A stretch of DNA of 64,000 nt, taken from assembly GCA_040285825.1 (NCBI GenBank), contig JAUPSS010000001.1, positions 1,302,001 through 1,366,000 of the forward strand, read 5' to 3'. The position numbers and the translations under genes are program-made. Under the pieces are notes generated by a model, which saw nothing but the letters and a program-made list of their open reading frames with translations, had not been told where the DNA came from and ran no database searches. Shown in pieces: positions 29,778 through 40,457 of this stretch (positions are counted from its first letter, which is position 1; each line of letters begins with the position of its first letter). This DNA comes from Eukaryota sp. TZLM1-RC. Lineage: Eukaryota > Metamonada: BaSk clade.

Positions 29778-31205
29778 GTAAATTTGCTTCAGATTAATCA
29801 ATATAATCGTTTAAACTTGTTTTATAGCAGTTGTGTCCTTATCATTCTTGAATTAACACTAAATACTCAAGATTTACTGGTCAATTATACCCAATCACTC
29901 AGTTTATATGAAGTTGATTTATCTCATGATTTAATGATTACCCACTATGTGTCAAGTTTTAATGAATTAGAAGTAACAGGTTTACCATTAGGTGAAGTTG
30001 AAATGCTATTCTTTCACCAATCAACACTTGCTTCAGCTATGTTTACGTTAAACGACTGTGATTCAACTAGAATTAACCTAAATAATGAGTGTCTTTGTAA
30101 ACCAGGAACAGTTCTTGGTTCTGCAGGGGAGTGCAAACCTTGTCCATTGGGGTATTATTTAGATAATCCTCTGGTAGGTCAATGTATCAATTGCCCACAA
30201 AACAAAATTACTAAATCAATTGGTTCTTCAAATATTAGTGAATGTGTTTGTCCAAAATCTTCGTTTGATGATGGAAAAGTTTGCATTAAGTGCCCAAAAT
30301 TCAGCACTTGTGAATATGGTGCGTTAGCAACTGTTTCAAATGGTTATAAGTTTACCCTCAAAACAGGAGCAATTTCATGTCCTTATAGGTATTCATGTAG
30401 AAATAACCAATGTCGATTTAATACAAAAGGAATTGATTGTACTGAGTGTATTGAAGGAACCAAAAGGTATGGTTTTGTTTGTATTGGAGCAAGAACTTTT
30501 ACTTTTATAATTAGTGTAGCTTTTAATTTGGTTCTTGCTTTTTTATTGATACTCAGTGAACATTACCTGAGGTTTTCGAACAACTTTTATAACAAGATTC
30601 TGAATCAGTTCACGCAGTCTTCACTTTCAGCATCCACCACTCGCTCTCTTGTTCAGTCTAAAGGACAAATCATTTGTCCATTGAGACTTTTGATGGTTTT
30701 GTCAGTAGTAATTAATGGTAATGTACTTCTAATCACTGTACCTTTTTCTTTAAGTGCATCATTATTTGGTAATAGATTTGGGTTTTTGCTGTTGATTTTT
30801 TGTTTTATCGTTAACCATTATTTTTGTAGAAAAGTTTTTGGACACAAGTTCGCATTCAAAGACTCTTATTACTGCCATTTTTGCTTGTTTACTGGTTTTA
30901 TTGGTATTTATAGTAAATTAATTGAAATTAAGCTAGACATTGAAATGTTGCTGTTGTTTGGAGTGTCTGTTTATTGCTTTATTTTGATATGCAAGAAACA
31001 AAAAGATAATGATAGATTCACGTCATTGATAGCAGAAATGTTCCTACTAATTTTATTGTATTTACCATATACAATTCAATTAATTACCCAGACCATTGCT
31101 TTTCTTGTTTTGACATTTTATTCTGGTAGACACAATGGTTTTCTTGCGTATATAGGGTCTTTTTACAGTAGTTTATTCCTTGTTATTCATGTTCTTTTTT
31201 CGTAG
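29778..31205 (+). pseudogene. giant surface protein, part 5: Cys-rich modules and about seven membrane helices
   Basis: The same phase continues after the TAA at 29775. From about 30080 there are GCC2/GCC3 (ephrin-receptor-like) modules: CLCKPGTVLGSAGECKPCPLG, then CINCPQNKIT, VCIKCPKFSTC and CTECIEG. Hydrophobic helices follow from about 30495: FTFIISVAFNLVLAFLLI, then RLLMVLSVVINGNVLLITV, GFLLLIFCFIVNHYF, two between 30870 and 31005, and two between 31035 and 31200. The topology is therefore a large extracellular head with six or seven membrane spans and almost no cytoplasmic tail. Ligand and signalling partner are unknown. The C-terminus itself is undamaged. Confidence 0.75.
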
Positions 31206-31449
31206 TAAAAGAGGAGCTTTAGGGAAATTTTAGCAACAATTAAGTCAAAATGACATAATTGATTCAATTGAAATGAATCATTATTCCCAGTCTATTTGTT
31301 TTGAATTTAAGTTTGTATTTAATTTTTTGTGGTTTAGCCGGTGTTTATGGTGGGTTTCCTCAGCAATTAAAAATTCATGTACAATGCTTTTCTTTAATAA
31401 ATTTTCTTGATCAAGTTGAAATGTTTCATAATTTTTACTAAAACAAGAA
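31206..31449. other. 3' flank, no gene
   Basis: Short AT-rich spacer after the giant gene; an AATAAA-like TTTAATAAATTT lies near 31393. Nothing else seen. Confidence 0.4.
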
Positions 31450-32445
31450 GCAATTTAACACATTGGTATTACCAAGAGTTTGGTTATGTATGAGGCAGCA
31501 TTTTTGAGATGTGGTAAAAATTTTATCTTTGAATTTTTCCACAGGTTCCCTTATGATGTGGATTTGATTATATGGTGAATCAAATTTTTATTTAAATCAA
31601 CTTCAATTTGTATTAGGTCATTTGCCCAGTGATATCTGGATTCAGTGTTTTCCACAGAATGTTCCAGAATTTCCCAACCGATCACTTCCAAATTTACGTT
31701 TTTGCCTGAAAATGCCTCAACATTATCTGGTTAATTTATATGAAAGCTTGGATTATGAAGTAAGACTTGGCTTGGCCAAAACTGAAAATCCCGCTTTCGG
31801 AAATTTTCGAAAGGACATTCGAAACAATTTGGCTACAGCTTTAGTTTCTCAAATTGCATCTGCTGAAGGACTTTTGTTAGAAAACGATGAATGGCTTTTA
31901 AACATACGGTTTTGGTGCTTTCTATGGGCAAACAATTGGACCATTCGTTTAACTTGTCAATGTGGTAAACCTCTTTTGTTTACTCATCTTTTGAACTGTA
32001 AACATTTGATAACATTTCAAGGTAAAGTACGACATTATTTTCAGGGATCAAATTGATGTAATGTGTATATCATATTGAGTAGATTCAGTTATAGAGCCTC
32101 TGATATCGAAATAATTTCTTGATGAGTCCGATATTGATAGTACGTGCTACAACAGAGCTTCTATGGGTCGGAAATAGGGTGATTTGGTTCTGCCCGGCTT
32201 CAATCGTAGTTCTACCATTTTAAACGCCATATCAATTAACCCTTGTCATTCTTCTAACGAACATTTCATTAACTCGAATGTAAATGATTCTCTTTTTGCT
32301 TGCCAAAGTACAAAATTTCTCAATACGCGAAATTATCTCCTATGTTAATGAAAATTCTCAAGCCCATGAAAATTCATGTCCCTTTGTCTTTCTTTTGCTT
32401 GGACCTTTAGGTAAGGATGCCACTAACTTTTACAACCGGTGATAA
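31450..32445 (+). mobile_element. LINE1 C-terminal fragment, degenerate
   Basis: Starts in the region matching GGRKNFVFEFFQRFPYDV of the 4960-6945 copy, then 31622-32056 reads LPSDIWIQCFPQNV, CQCGKPLLFTHLLNCKH (same C-x-C-x7-H-x3-C finger) and breaks near 32056. Downstream to 32445 the nuclease region survives only as scattered matches with many stops. This older copy carries TAT where the first copy has TAA, showing the ancestral codon. Confidence 0.75.
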
Positions 32446-32987
32446 AAAATTATTGTCAAGTACAAGAATCGATTAGTGGTTGTACTCTAGATTAAAAAGA
32501 AAAAACACAATGGTTACTCTTATCACCCAGCTTGTGTTTATTTGAAAAAAGCAGTTGTGTCGTTAATTTTGAAAAATATTGTACGTATTTTATAGGAAAA
32601 TGTTCTACGAAAAGCGTTGTTTGAGATCTTTTTCAGCATGTACAAAAAAACTTGAATAATTATGCTCAAAATTACAATAATTATCTCTATGATCTGTAAA
32701 TTGTATTTTAAATGATGTTGAATTCGTTCATAAAGATAACAGATCAAATAATGAATCATTGCATGCTGAGTGTTTGATAAAGTTATCAAATAATTTTTGA
32801 AAGAAGCAAATTTTTCGTTGCTTTAACTCAATTTGAAAATAAGGTTGTGTTTAAAAATAAATAAGTGATAGAACAATTGAAAAAATACCACCTTTTGAAG
32901 AGTTCAGTGATTTTCAAAGAAATGATTTAAAAACTGAAGTAAAAAAATTTTGTTAATTAAAAATTAAATTAATATTTTTGTTAAGTT
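32446..32987. other. AT-rich spacer between LINE remnants
   Basis: No supported gene. A minus-strand frame at 32538-32789 is low-complexity Ile/Tyr-rich and unconvincing. Confidence 0.4.
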
Positions 32988-33060
32988 TTCCCAAGTACTT
33001 GAGTTTAATGATGTCTAAATTTTATAAGGATTCATCAAGAGTTGGCGTGGAAAATTTAGT
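32988..33060 (+). mobile_element. LINE2 terminal tail fragment
   Basis: TTTAATGATGTCTAAATTTT and the following AAGGATTCATCAAGA match the last coding stretch of the LINE2 copy at about 48030-48078. Only about 60-70 bp remain. Confidence 0.5.
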
Positions 33061-33121
33061 TTCTTATGTGTTTTAGTTTGTTCTATTTGATTCTTCGTAG
33101 AAAATGATTTGATTCAATAAA

Positions 33122-34660
33122 TTGTTAATTAAAATAATTAAAAATTACAAAAAAGGTACAGCAGCAAATCTGTCTGGTTTCCGTTTGGTTCTTTTTTCTT
33201 CAATTATTAACGATGAATTAGCAGATATTCCAATGTATTTGGTAGATCATATGACCAATGGTACTTTGGATGAATCTCTATCAATTGTTTTGTTATCATC
33301 CGTCTCCCAGTTTAGTTTATATTTTAAATGGTTATATGGGAGACAATCAAATTTAATTTTTTATGATCAGCTTATTCCATCAAACACTGGTGTCAAGCAA
33401 GGTGATCCAATTTCATCTTTTTTATATACACTTGGTATTATTCACGTATTCTCATTTTTAAATAATTATCCAGGTGTCGAATTTAAAAGTTATTTAGATG
33501 ATATTTATATTCTTTGCCAAAAAAAGTGAATATTGAGTTGTTATTAAATGAATTAGAATTAATTGTCAAGCAAAATAGTTTGAAATTAAACTTGACAAAA
33601 ACCGAAGTGTTCTCAGTTGAAGATGATTTCATGTGCTTGGGATCTCCAATTGGTTCTACTGAATTTGATCCCTCTTTTATAATTCACAAAGTTCAAAATA
33701 AATTGATTTCCACTTTATATAAATACTTTTGATTTAATTTATGTGCCTCATTCTCTGGGAGGATTAGGGTTTCTTTATTTGGGACAAGTTGCACATATTT
33801 GCTATTCAGTTTCTGTATACTTGGCTGTACGTGATCTTGATTTAACAAATTTAATTCCAAGTGATCAGTGAAGGGTTTTATTATCAGCTTTATCACCTTC
33901 TTTTGCTGGTTTTGACTCGATCTGGGACAAACAAATTAAGATTTGCCAATGTCAAATCACTCCTTCATTTTATAAGGAAAAATTGAATCTATTGATGGAA
34001 AAACCATCAGAATGTGAACGAGTACAATTCATTTCCAATCGTAACAGTCAGTCATCTTGTTTTTTTGAAAGTTTTGCCCAGTTCTCAATATTTCACGTTC
34101 TCAGATGATTGATTTAAATATTTAATAAATCTGAGATTGCTTCAAGGAGAACAATTTGTGATATGTCCTTTGTGTGATTATAAAGACCAAGGCTTAGATC
34201 CCTCGTTCCAGTGTAAAAGATTCTCAAGAATGGTTACACACAGACATGACGAAGTAAATAATTTTATTAACGAATTAAAAAATGTTGAATCTGAAAAGGA
34301 ATTTAAATTTGGTTTAAATAAGCACTGACGTGTCGATGGCTTTCAAACGTCAATACAAATTGCCTTTGATGTTACCATAGATGGAAATTAATGTTATGAT
34401 TGGAGTGATGCGTTTTCGAAAGCTTTTTCTGATAAAATTTCGACATATTCAATTCAAAAGAATTAAATTTAATTAACCAAAGTGTTGCTCCGCTTTTGAG
34501 TGTTCATGGGGTTTTTGACACTAACAAAAAGATACCTTTTCATCAATTTGGATGGAATGAGGTAACAGCAGAAATTAGTTGTATCATTTTGAAGAATAGC
34601 TTTAAATGTCACAGTGCTTTTAATTATAAACTTCCAAAGAACAGAGAAAATTGTTAAGGT
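33122..34660 (+). mobile_element. LINE3 remnant: reverse transcriptase and C-terminal domains
   Basis: A third non-LTR family. The frame 33122-33529 contains NTGVKQGDPISSFLYTLG and SYLDDIYIL (catalytic Asp pair near 33498). A one-base shift near 33525 leads into 33514-33732 (LKLNLTKTEVFS), then decayed coding sequence with SLGGLGFLYLGQ near 33755. The 34137-34328 part has a CPLC...C...H-x3-H finger, and just after it AFDVTIDGN resembles the second catalytic Asp block of the nuclease-like domain. Several stops and shifts make it dead. It differs clearly from LINE1 and LINE2. Confidence 0.7.
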
Positions 34661-34957
34661 TGGTAGTTTTTGTAGTGTTCAAATAGTTTCTTCTTAATTT
34701 TCAATAAAAGTAACGCGTATCAAAAACGATACTCTTACATTTACAAAAACGTTTTATTGAGTTTTCAACATTCAATTGCATACTTATAGATTTTTGGATT
34801 TATTTTCCATTTAATGTTTATAAATATTAATAAACTCAATTAATTCAAATCGATTTTCGAGAAGTGTCCACCCATTTATTACCACTTGCGACTATCAAAT
34901 AAAAGGAGATAGCTACTTAAATAATACCAAGAAAACATTTTCACTATTTACAATTTA
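34661..34957. other. spacer downstream of the ketopantoate reductase gene
   Basis: AT-rich, about 300 bp. No recognised element; it would hold the minus-strand 3' UTR of the neighbouring gene. Confidence 0.4.
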
Positions 34958-35914
34958 TTAAATAAGACCTCTGTTTCTGGCGTCCAACATCTCTAATTGT
35001 GCAGCTAACATTGTACACATTGGAACTTCCACACCATTTTTTGCAGCTAATGAAAGCAATTTGAAATACAAATATTCTAATTCCAATGGTCTCTTTGCTT
35101 CATAATCTACCAACATTGACGGCTTATACTTGGCCATTTTCTTGGCGTTGCTGATGGAATTTGACACAAAATTCTTTGGGAAAAAACACTCAACAGACTC
35201 GGCCACTTTACATACTTCATCTCCTATGACTTCTTCAACTGATAAAAGACGGTCAAGGGACGTCAATTGACTTGTATGCGCTGACAATACAACGGAAAGG
35301 CCATTGAGAATGACATTAAAGACCAACTTCATGAATCTTGCCAAGCGAAGATCTGCAGTAATACTAACTTGCATACCACTATCTAGAAAAAGATCAGCAA
35401 ACCTTTGAACAACATCTGGGGAGCAGTTGTGGGGACCTAGGAGTAGGGAACCATGGTCAATGTGGTGAACAACACCGGAAGAGAGACGTTGAGCACATAC
35501 TAAAGCAATGCCCCCAATAACATTGTTAGAAGGAAAGGCAGTAGCGAAAGGCAGTTCATTATCTAAACCGTTTTGTAGAATAATAATGGCAGTGGAGGGT
35601 TTGACAAGTTGCGGGAGAATGTCACTGATGATTTCGTCATTGTAGATTGTTTTGGAACAGATAAGAATGAAATCAAGGTCCACATCCATGTCTGAGGGAG
35701 ACTTGTAATAGGAAAAGGTTGAGCTATCATGGTGGAGATCGTCAAAGATGTCTGATTTCATGGTAATTCCATGATTGGAGATGAAATCATAATCAGATCG
35801 CAAAAGGAAATGAACATTGCACTTCTTCGCCTGAAGCAAGAAAGAACTGTAGAATAAGCCAACAGCTCCAGTTCCATAAACCCCAACATTGAGATTAAGA
35901 TGCATTATGTCCAA
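34958..35914 (-). CDS. panE: 2-dehydropantoate 2-reductase (ketopantoate reductase)
   Basis: An intact 318-residue protein of the ApbA/PanE family, which reduces 2-dehydropantoate to pantoate with NADPH on the route to pantothenate and coenzyme A. N-terminal Rossmann motif GVYGTGAVG (Gly14, Gly16, Gly19), QNG at 115-117, catalytic-type Lys197 in RFMKLVFNVILNGLS, and the C-terminal substrate loop KPSMLVDYEAKRPLELEY with Glu279 in the position of the family's conserved acid. The length is normal. There is no targeting peptide, so it is probably cytosolic. ATG at 35914 is used; Met4 is an alternative. It stands alone between LINE remnants. Some family members act on other 2-oxoacids. Confidence 0.9.
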   Translation of the reverse strand: MDIMHLNLNVGVYGTGAVGLFYSSFLLQAKKCNVHFLLRSDYDFISNHGITMKSDIFDDLHHDSSTFSYYKSPSDMDVDLDFILICSKTIYNDEIISDILPQLVKPSTAIIILQNGLDNELPFATAFPSNNVIGGIALVCAQRLSSGVVHHIDHGSLLLGPHNCSPDVVQRFADLFLDSGMQVSITADLRLARFMKLVFNVILNGLSVVLSAHTSQLTSLDRLLSVEEVIGDEVCKVAESVECFFPKNFVSNSISNAKKMAKYKPSMLVDYEAKRPLELEYLYFKLLSLAAKNGVEVPMCTMLAAQLEMLDARNRGLI

Positions 35915-35984
35915 AGTGAATTATGATTTGGGAATTCCTATTGTGTGAAACTGCAATGAATTTGCTTTTGTTTTTAAAAAATTT

Positions 35985-36779
35985 TTGGATCAATTATGTA
36001 AGGGAAAGTATGCTATCAATTTTCTTTGGGAATTTTTTGGTTCCTTTTGTCCTCCTTTTGAACAAAATTTCGTAAATAATTCCGAAGATATAACTAATAT
36101 AGCACCGAGAAAACAGTCATCTGAGAAATTAAGTAAAATTTTTGAAGATAAATGCTTTTATAACAAATGGTCTAGGGCTTTGTCTGCTTTAAGTCCCGGA
36201 GTTAAAGCACCCAACAATCAAGATACTATGGATAAACTAAAAATACTTCATCCTTTGGAAGATCCTGATTTTGTATCAAAATTTGTACGGAACTTACTGG
36301 GAAAATTATCCATTAATGGCATCAGAAGTATTTTCGGTGATAAAAAGAGACCACGCGGCAAGTCTGCCGGGCTTTCTGGTATTTCTATTGATCATGTAAA
36401 AGCCGCAATTATTTCATCAGATGATTGTCTTGTTTTATTGACTAAATTTTTCAACAGAATATTGACTGGTCAACTCAAATATCCAGAAAAATTAAGTTCT
36501 CGTTTGAATGCACTTGTCAAGAATTCAAAAATGGATGTTTGTCCTATTGCAGTCTCTGAGAGCTTACAAAATATTTTATCTGCTTGTTGCTTAAGCAGGT
36601 TCAATGAAAAAGCAAAGACCATTTTATTACCCTTTCAATATGGAATTAATATCACTGATGGAGTCTCTTCACCGATATTGGCTACAGATGTGTTATTTCG
36701 CCAAAATGAATCCAATGTCTGTATGTCATTGGATTTTAGTAATGTGTTGCCGTTAGGCATTATGCCAGCTGTATGTTAG
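35985..36779 (+). mobile_element. LINE2 copy, N-terminal reverse transcriptase segment
   Basis: 264 codons matching the fingers region of non-LTR reverse transcriptases: GKSAGLSGISIDHVKAAI, NRILTGQL, DVCPIAVSESLQNILSACC, QYGINITDGVSS, and SLDFSN (first catalytic Asp). It ends at 36779 exactly where a C-type LTR begins. The next LINE2 sequence appears at 39807, so the element was split here and lost its central YxDD part. Together with 39807-40292 and 47353-48085 it forms one nested LINE2 copy. Confidence 0.75.
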
Positions 36780-36780
36780 A

Positions 36781-36865
36781 TGTATGTGTATGGCGGGTTA
36801 AGATAAAGATAATTTTATTTAATGTTATTCTATATACTTAGGTACTCACTAGTGAGATACCTACA
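36781..36865 (-). repeat. C2 element LTR (85 bp, only copy present)
   Basis: Begins TGTATGTGTATGG and ends ACCTACA. Its core GGTTAAGATAAAGATAATTT matches the C-family LTR read on the minus strand (GGTTGAGATAAAGATAATTT). It lies at the 3' end of the minus-strand C2 element. Confidence 0.6.
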
Positions 36866-39806
36866 CTACCTTCTCCCGTTTTCTTAATTAAAATTATTTA
36901 CAGTTGTCCTTCCGCTTCCTTTGCGGATAACGCTTCTGCTGAGGCACGGGGAGAGCCCGAGCTGCGTTGTTGGATTTAATAGATTTACGTTTTCTTTTAT
37001 TAGGTTTCTTATTAAATCGTTGATACGCTTCTGAATATCTGATAGAATGGAGTGGTTCCTCGGAAGTATCTGCACCAACCCATCGCACAGTACAGAAGGG
37101 TCCTTCAGCAGTGTTATACTCGTCAAGGATTTCTTCGATGACATGTTTATCTGAATCTGTGGCTGCAATTTCCCTAAGTAGATCGACATCGTTAGGATCG
37201 TCAGCGTTATAAATTTTACAGTCCCTCTTAGATACTTTTGTTTGTTCACCAGTCGTCAGGTTCTTTATCAATAAAGTGGAGTTGGAAGGGGTTTCTAAAA
37301 CCAGATATGGGCCTAACCAAGATCCATGCAATTTATTAGGTTGTTTAGTCTTTCGACGAATATAGTCACCAATATTAAATGTATTTTCATCTATGTTTTT
37401 CGTATGACTGGGTGTGTTTAATAGTTGGTGATGCTTTGCTTCTTCCCATTTCTTTTGAAGACGTTCATTCTTAAATTATAGATCTTGCAAAAGTGGTACA
37501 TTGGATTCAAAATCGAAAATGCCTCCTAGAATGTTAGCAGGATCTGATCTTGGGCTGATAGATGACCCAAACATCAGTTCGTATGGAGTGTGATTTGTTA
37601 TTCTACTTTTGGTTGAATTAATTAATAGTTGAGTTATTGGTACATATGTGGACCATGAATCATAGTCGTTGTAATCTATTAATAATTTCCTTATACATTG
37701 TATCACATCTCGATGTTTTCTTTCAACCAATCCATTACTTTCAGATTGGTAAGTAATTGAATTGGACACTTCAATTGACATTCTTTGGCAAAGCAATTTG
37801 ATTATTTCGTCGGCGAACTCGGGACCATTATCGCTATGTATAGACATAGGTATGTCAAAAATAGCGCAGACATTCCATATCAAAGCATCTGCTACTTCTA
37901 AGGCATTGAGTTCTTTTAAAGGTACAAGTATCGCATACCTTGAAAATGAATCGACGAAATCTAATAAATATTTATTATCGTTGTTGTCTTTATTGAGTGG
38001 TCCAATTGTATCCACGTTTAATTTTGCGAAAGGGCGATTAGCCCACAGGGAACCAGTTGAGAAAGTCTTTAATTGCTTTACTGGTGCTGTTTTCTGGCAA
38101 GTAGGACAACGTTCTATATGTTTGATCAGATGTTTTCTCATGTTTGGCCAGTAGAAATAGCTTTTGGAAAGTTTGTGAAGATTTTCGTTTTTGCTAGGGT
38201 GGCCTGATTGGGTTAAACCATGTATTAGGTTGAGTGCCGTTTTCCTTAGTTTGGTCGGAATTATCATTTTATTATTATCATTTAACCAGATTGCTCTGAT
38301 CTAACTTTTGAGAGCCAATTTGAAAAAATGGGTAAATCTGGGTGCTTTGCTAATTCGTAAATGTGAATTGGGTCTGGATCTTCATGATCAGAATCATCGT
38401 CAGGGGGTGGTATTTCACCGTGCCAAAAGGGATCATGTGGGTAATTGATGTGATTTATTTCCGGATTTTCTAAATTTGTATCTATGTTTCTTGATGTCAT
38501 GTCAGCCCAGTGGTTGTCTTCTCCTTTTTCGTGTACGATATCAAAGTCAAATTCTGACAAGATAGGTAAATTATCTTTTGACGATTCTGTTCTGTTCAGG
38601 AGCCGTGGCGAGGAATGCAATATTCCTGTGATCTGTGAAAATGGTCAGATGTCTAGTAATGAGAAAGCTTTCCAGATGACTTTCTGTTAATATTAATAGA
38701 ATCGCATATAATTCTTTTTGTAAAGTAGACCAACGCTTTTGAGTATCGGTTAAAATCCTACTGAAAAAGGAGATTGGTTTTACTTTTCTATCTTTTAATG
38801 CAGTTCCAATGGGTGAATAAGGTGCGACTTCTTGCCAACTGACTCCTCCTACTGCGATGTCAGATGCATCGGTGCTAATCAGGATGCGTTTGTCTGGTTA
38901 AGGTAATTCCAGAGGCATGTGATTAATTATGAGTTGTTTTATTTGGTCTAATAGTCGATCGTGTTTGGCTTCCCAATTTACACGACGTTGTTTGTGCTTA
39001 GTTAACTCATTTATGGGTGCTATTAGTTGTGAAATATTTGGGAGCCAATCTCTTATGAAATTGACTGAACCAACTAGTAACCGTACTTCTTTGATAGTTT
39101 TTGGAGCAGGTATATTTATTAAAGCATCTACTCGTTTTTTTACAAATTTTTCGTTGTTTGAATTGGAAACTGCTGCCTAAAATGTCAATTGGTTGTTTGT
39201 CAGTAACGAATTTACATTTTCTCAATCCAATGTTGACTCTTCTACTCCTTGCGCATTGCAGTACCCTCTGTATTCTGTCAAAGAATTCTTGAAGGGTTGA
39301 TCCTATTATGATTATGTCGTCGATGTAGATAAAAACTCCTTCTATTTGGAAAATTTCCATCATTACATTTTGAAAAATTGCTGGGATATTCTTTAGTCCG
39401 AAGCATGCCCTTTTAAACATAATAGATCTGCCAGGAATAGAGATAGATGTCTTTTCAATATTTTCGTCAGCTTCTTTCATTTGCCAAAAAGCAAAAAGGG
39501 AGATCCGAAGTGGCAATAAAGTTGGCCTGACTCAAAAAATCCAAAACATCTGAAATTAATGGTAAGTTAGACTCGACCGGAATTGTATGAGCGTTAACTC
39601 CATCTTTAACACTGAAGTCGCCAGTCAACCTAGGTTTTCGATCATCAGGGTATATTACTATTGGGGAACTGAACTTGTAGTTCGATTCAATTGCATAGCC
39701 CATTTCAATCAATTCATCAAAAATCTGATTGGCTATTTGTATTTTCTTTGGGTTGAGGCCCTGAGCTGGTTTAGGTACAATTGTATTAGTATTGTAGAAG
39801 GGTAAA
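36781..39806 (-). mobile_element. Ty3/gypsy element C2, 5' truncated and degenerate
   Basis: Minus-strand pol from RT to the C-terminus. About 39800-39467: RT start (NPKK...ELIEMGYAIES, PRLTGDFS). 39516-39007: YIDDIIIIG. Around 38900-38640: RNase H, broken. 38620-38282: TDH-loop region with EKGEDNHWADM. 38267-37476: integrase with HHCC finger, NVDTIGPL, SDNGPEF and GLVERKHRD (D, D, E). 37331-36894: GPYLVLETPSNST plus chromodomain-like HVIEEILDEY...CTVRWVG and a basic tail. It is related to but diverged from C1. Gag, protease and the 5' LTR are missing, and several frames are broken. Confidence 0.8.
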
Positions 39807-40292
39807 ATGTTCCAAATTCCAGATCATGCTTACCTTAGTCCACATTATGGCGGTTTAGGGTGGACGAAGGCTTCTATTCTTACCTCGTGTGCTTTTGTTG
39901 GAGGATGCAGAAATGCAATCTTTGAGTTTTCCGAAAGATTTGCAGATTGGGAAGATTTATTGATGGCAACGCAAAGTTCCACTGTTTTTGCATTAAATGA
40001 AGAAATTTCAAAAATTGATGTATAAAAATGGAGTCGATGTTTTCCCCAATCATTCAATGGCAATATTCCAGAAAAGAATCTTTTAAATTTCAAATACACT
40101 CTTCGAACATTACAGAAACGATTGATCTTTATAATAATATATGCAGCTCGGCTGTTTTAAATCAAGATCTTCACTCATTGTTATTGGAAAAGGGTGTTTG
40201 TGAAAACAAGTCATCCGATTCTTCACTTTTTGTAACTATTGTACCACACTAATGAAGCATTTGTAACAAAAATGAGATTATATTTGAATATC
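39807..40292 (+). mobile_element. LINE2 copy, middle segment
   Basis: Reads PHYGGLGWTKASILTSCAF, then RNAIFEFSERF, matching DLGGIGFTKSSILCKAAF and FVFEFFQRF of LINE1. Frame changes near 40020 and 40160 break it. The end NEAFVTKMRLYLNI joins in phase to the sequence at 47357 (PINQLLSKEKCSCSN) once element C1 and one TATC are removed. Confidence 0.75.
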
Positions 40293-40373
40293 TGTTGGCG
40301 CCCTAAGGCTTTTATAATATGAATAGAAAATAAATTATCTTTATCTCAACCACTTTTGCAACCTAAGGCAACA
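40293..40373 (+). repeat. 5' LTR of C1 (81 bp)
   Basis: TGTTGGCGCCCTAAGG to CCTAAGGCAACA, with TGTTG/CAACA inverted ends. The same 81 bp is at 47272-47352, and in minus orientation at 53274-53354. Confidence 0.92.
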
Positions 40374-40457
40374 ATAATTATTGGCCATATTAGGTTATAG
40401 GTATACCGCTTACATAATTCACAGCTTTATATTCAGAGGATATCTTCAGCAGATATC
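40374..40457 (+). promoter_or_regulatory. C1 leader with candidate primer binding site
   Basis: Directly after the LTR comes ATAATTAT (perfect palindrome, 40374-40381) then TGGCCATATTAGG. The ATG of Gag is at 40458, so unlike in A and B this region is non-coding. The arrangement matches ATACGTAT-TGG in the other families. Confidence 0.45.

Noticed and set aside
1504-31205. Alternative genetic code to explain in-frame TAA, TAG and TGA
   Set aside because: All three stops occur inside decaying sequence, and aligned copies show ordinary codons (TAA versus TAT in LINE1, TGA versus TCT in the beta-helix unit). Intact genes end with normal stops and lack internal ones.
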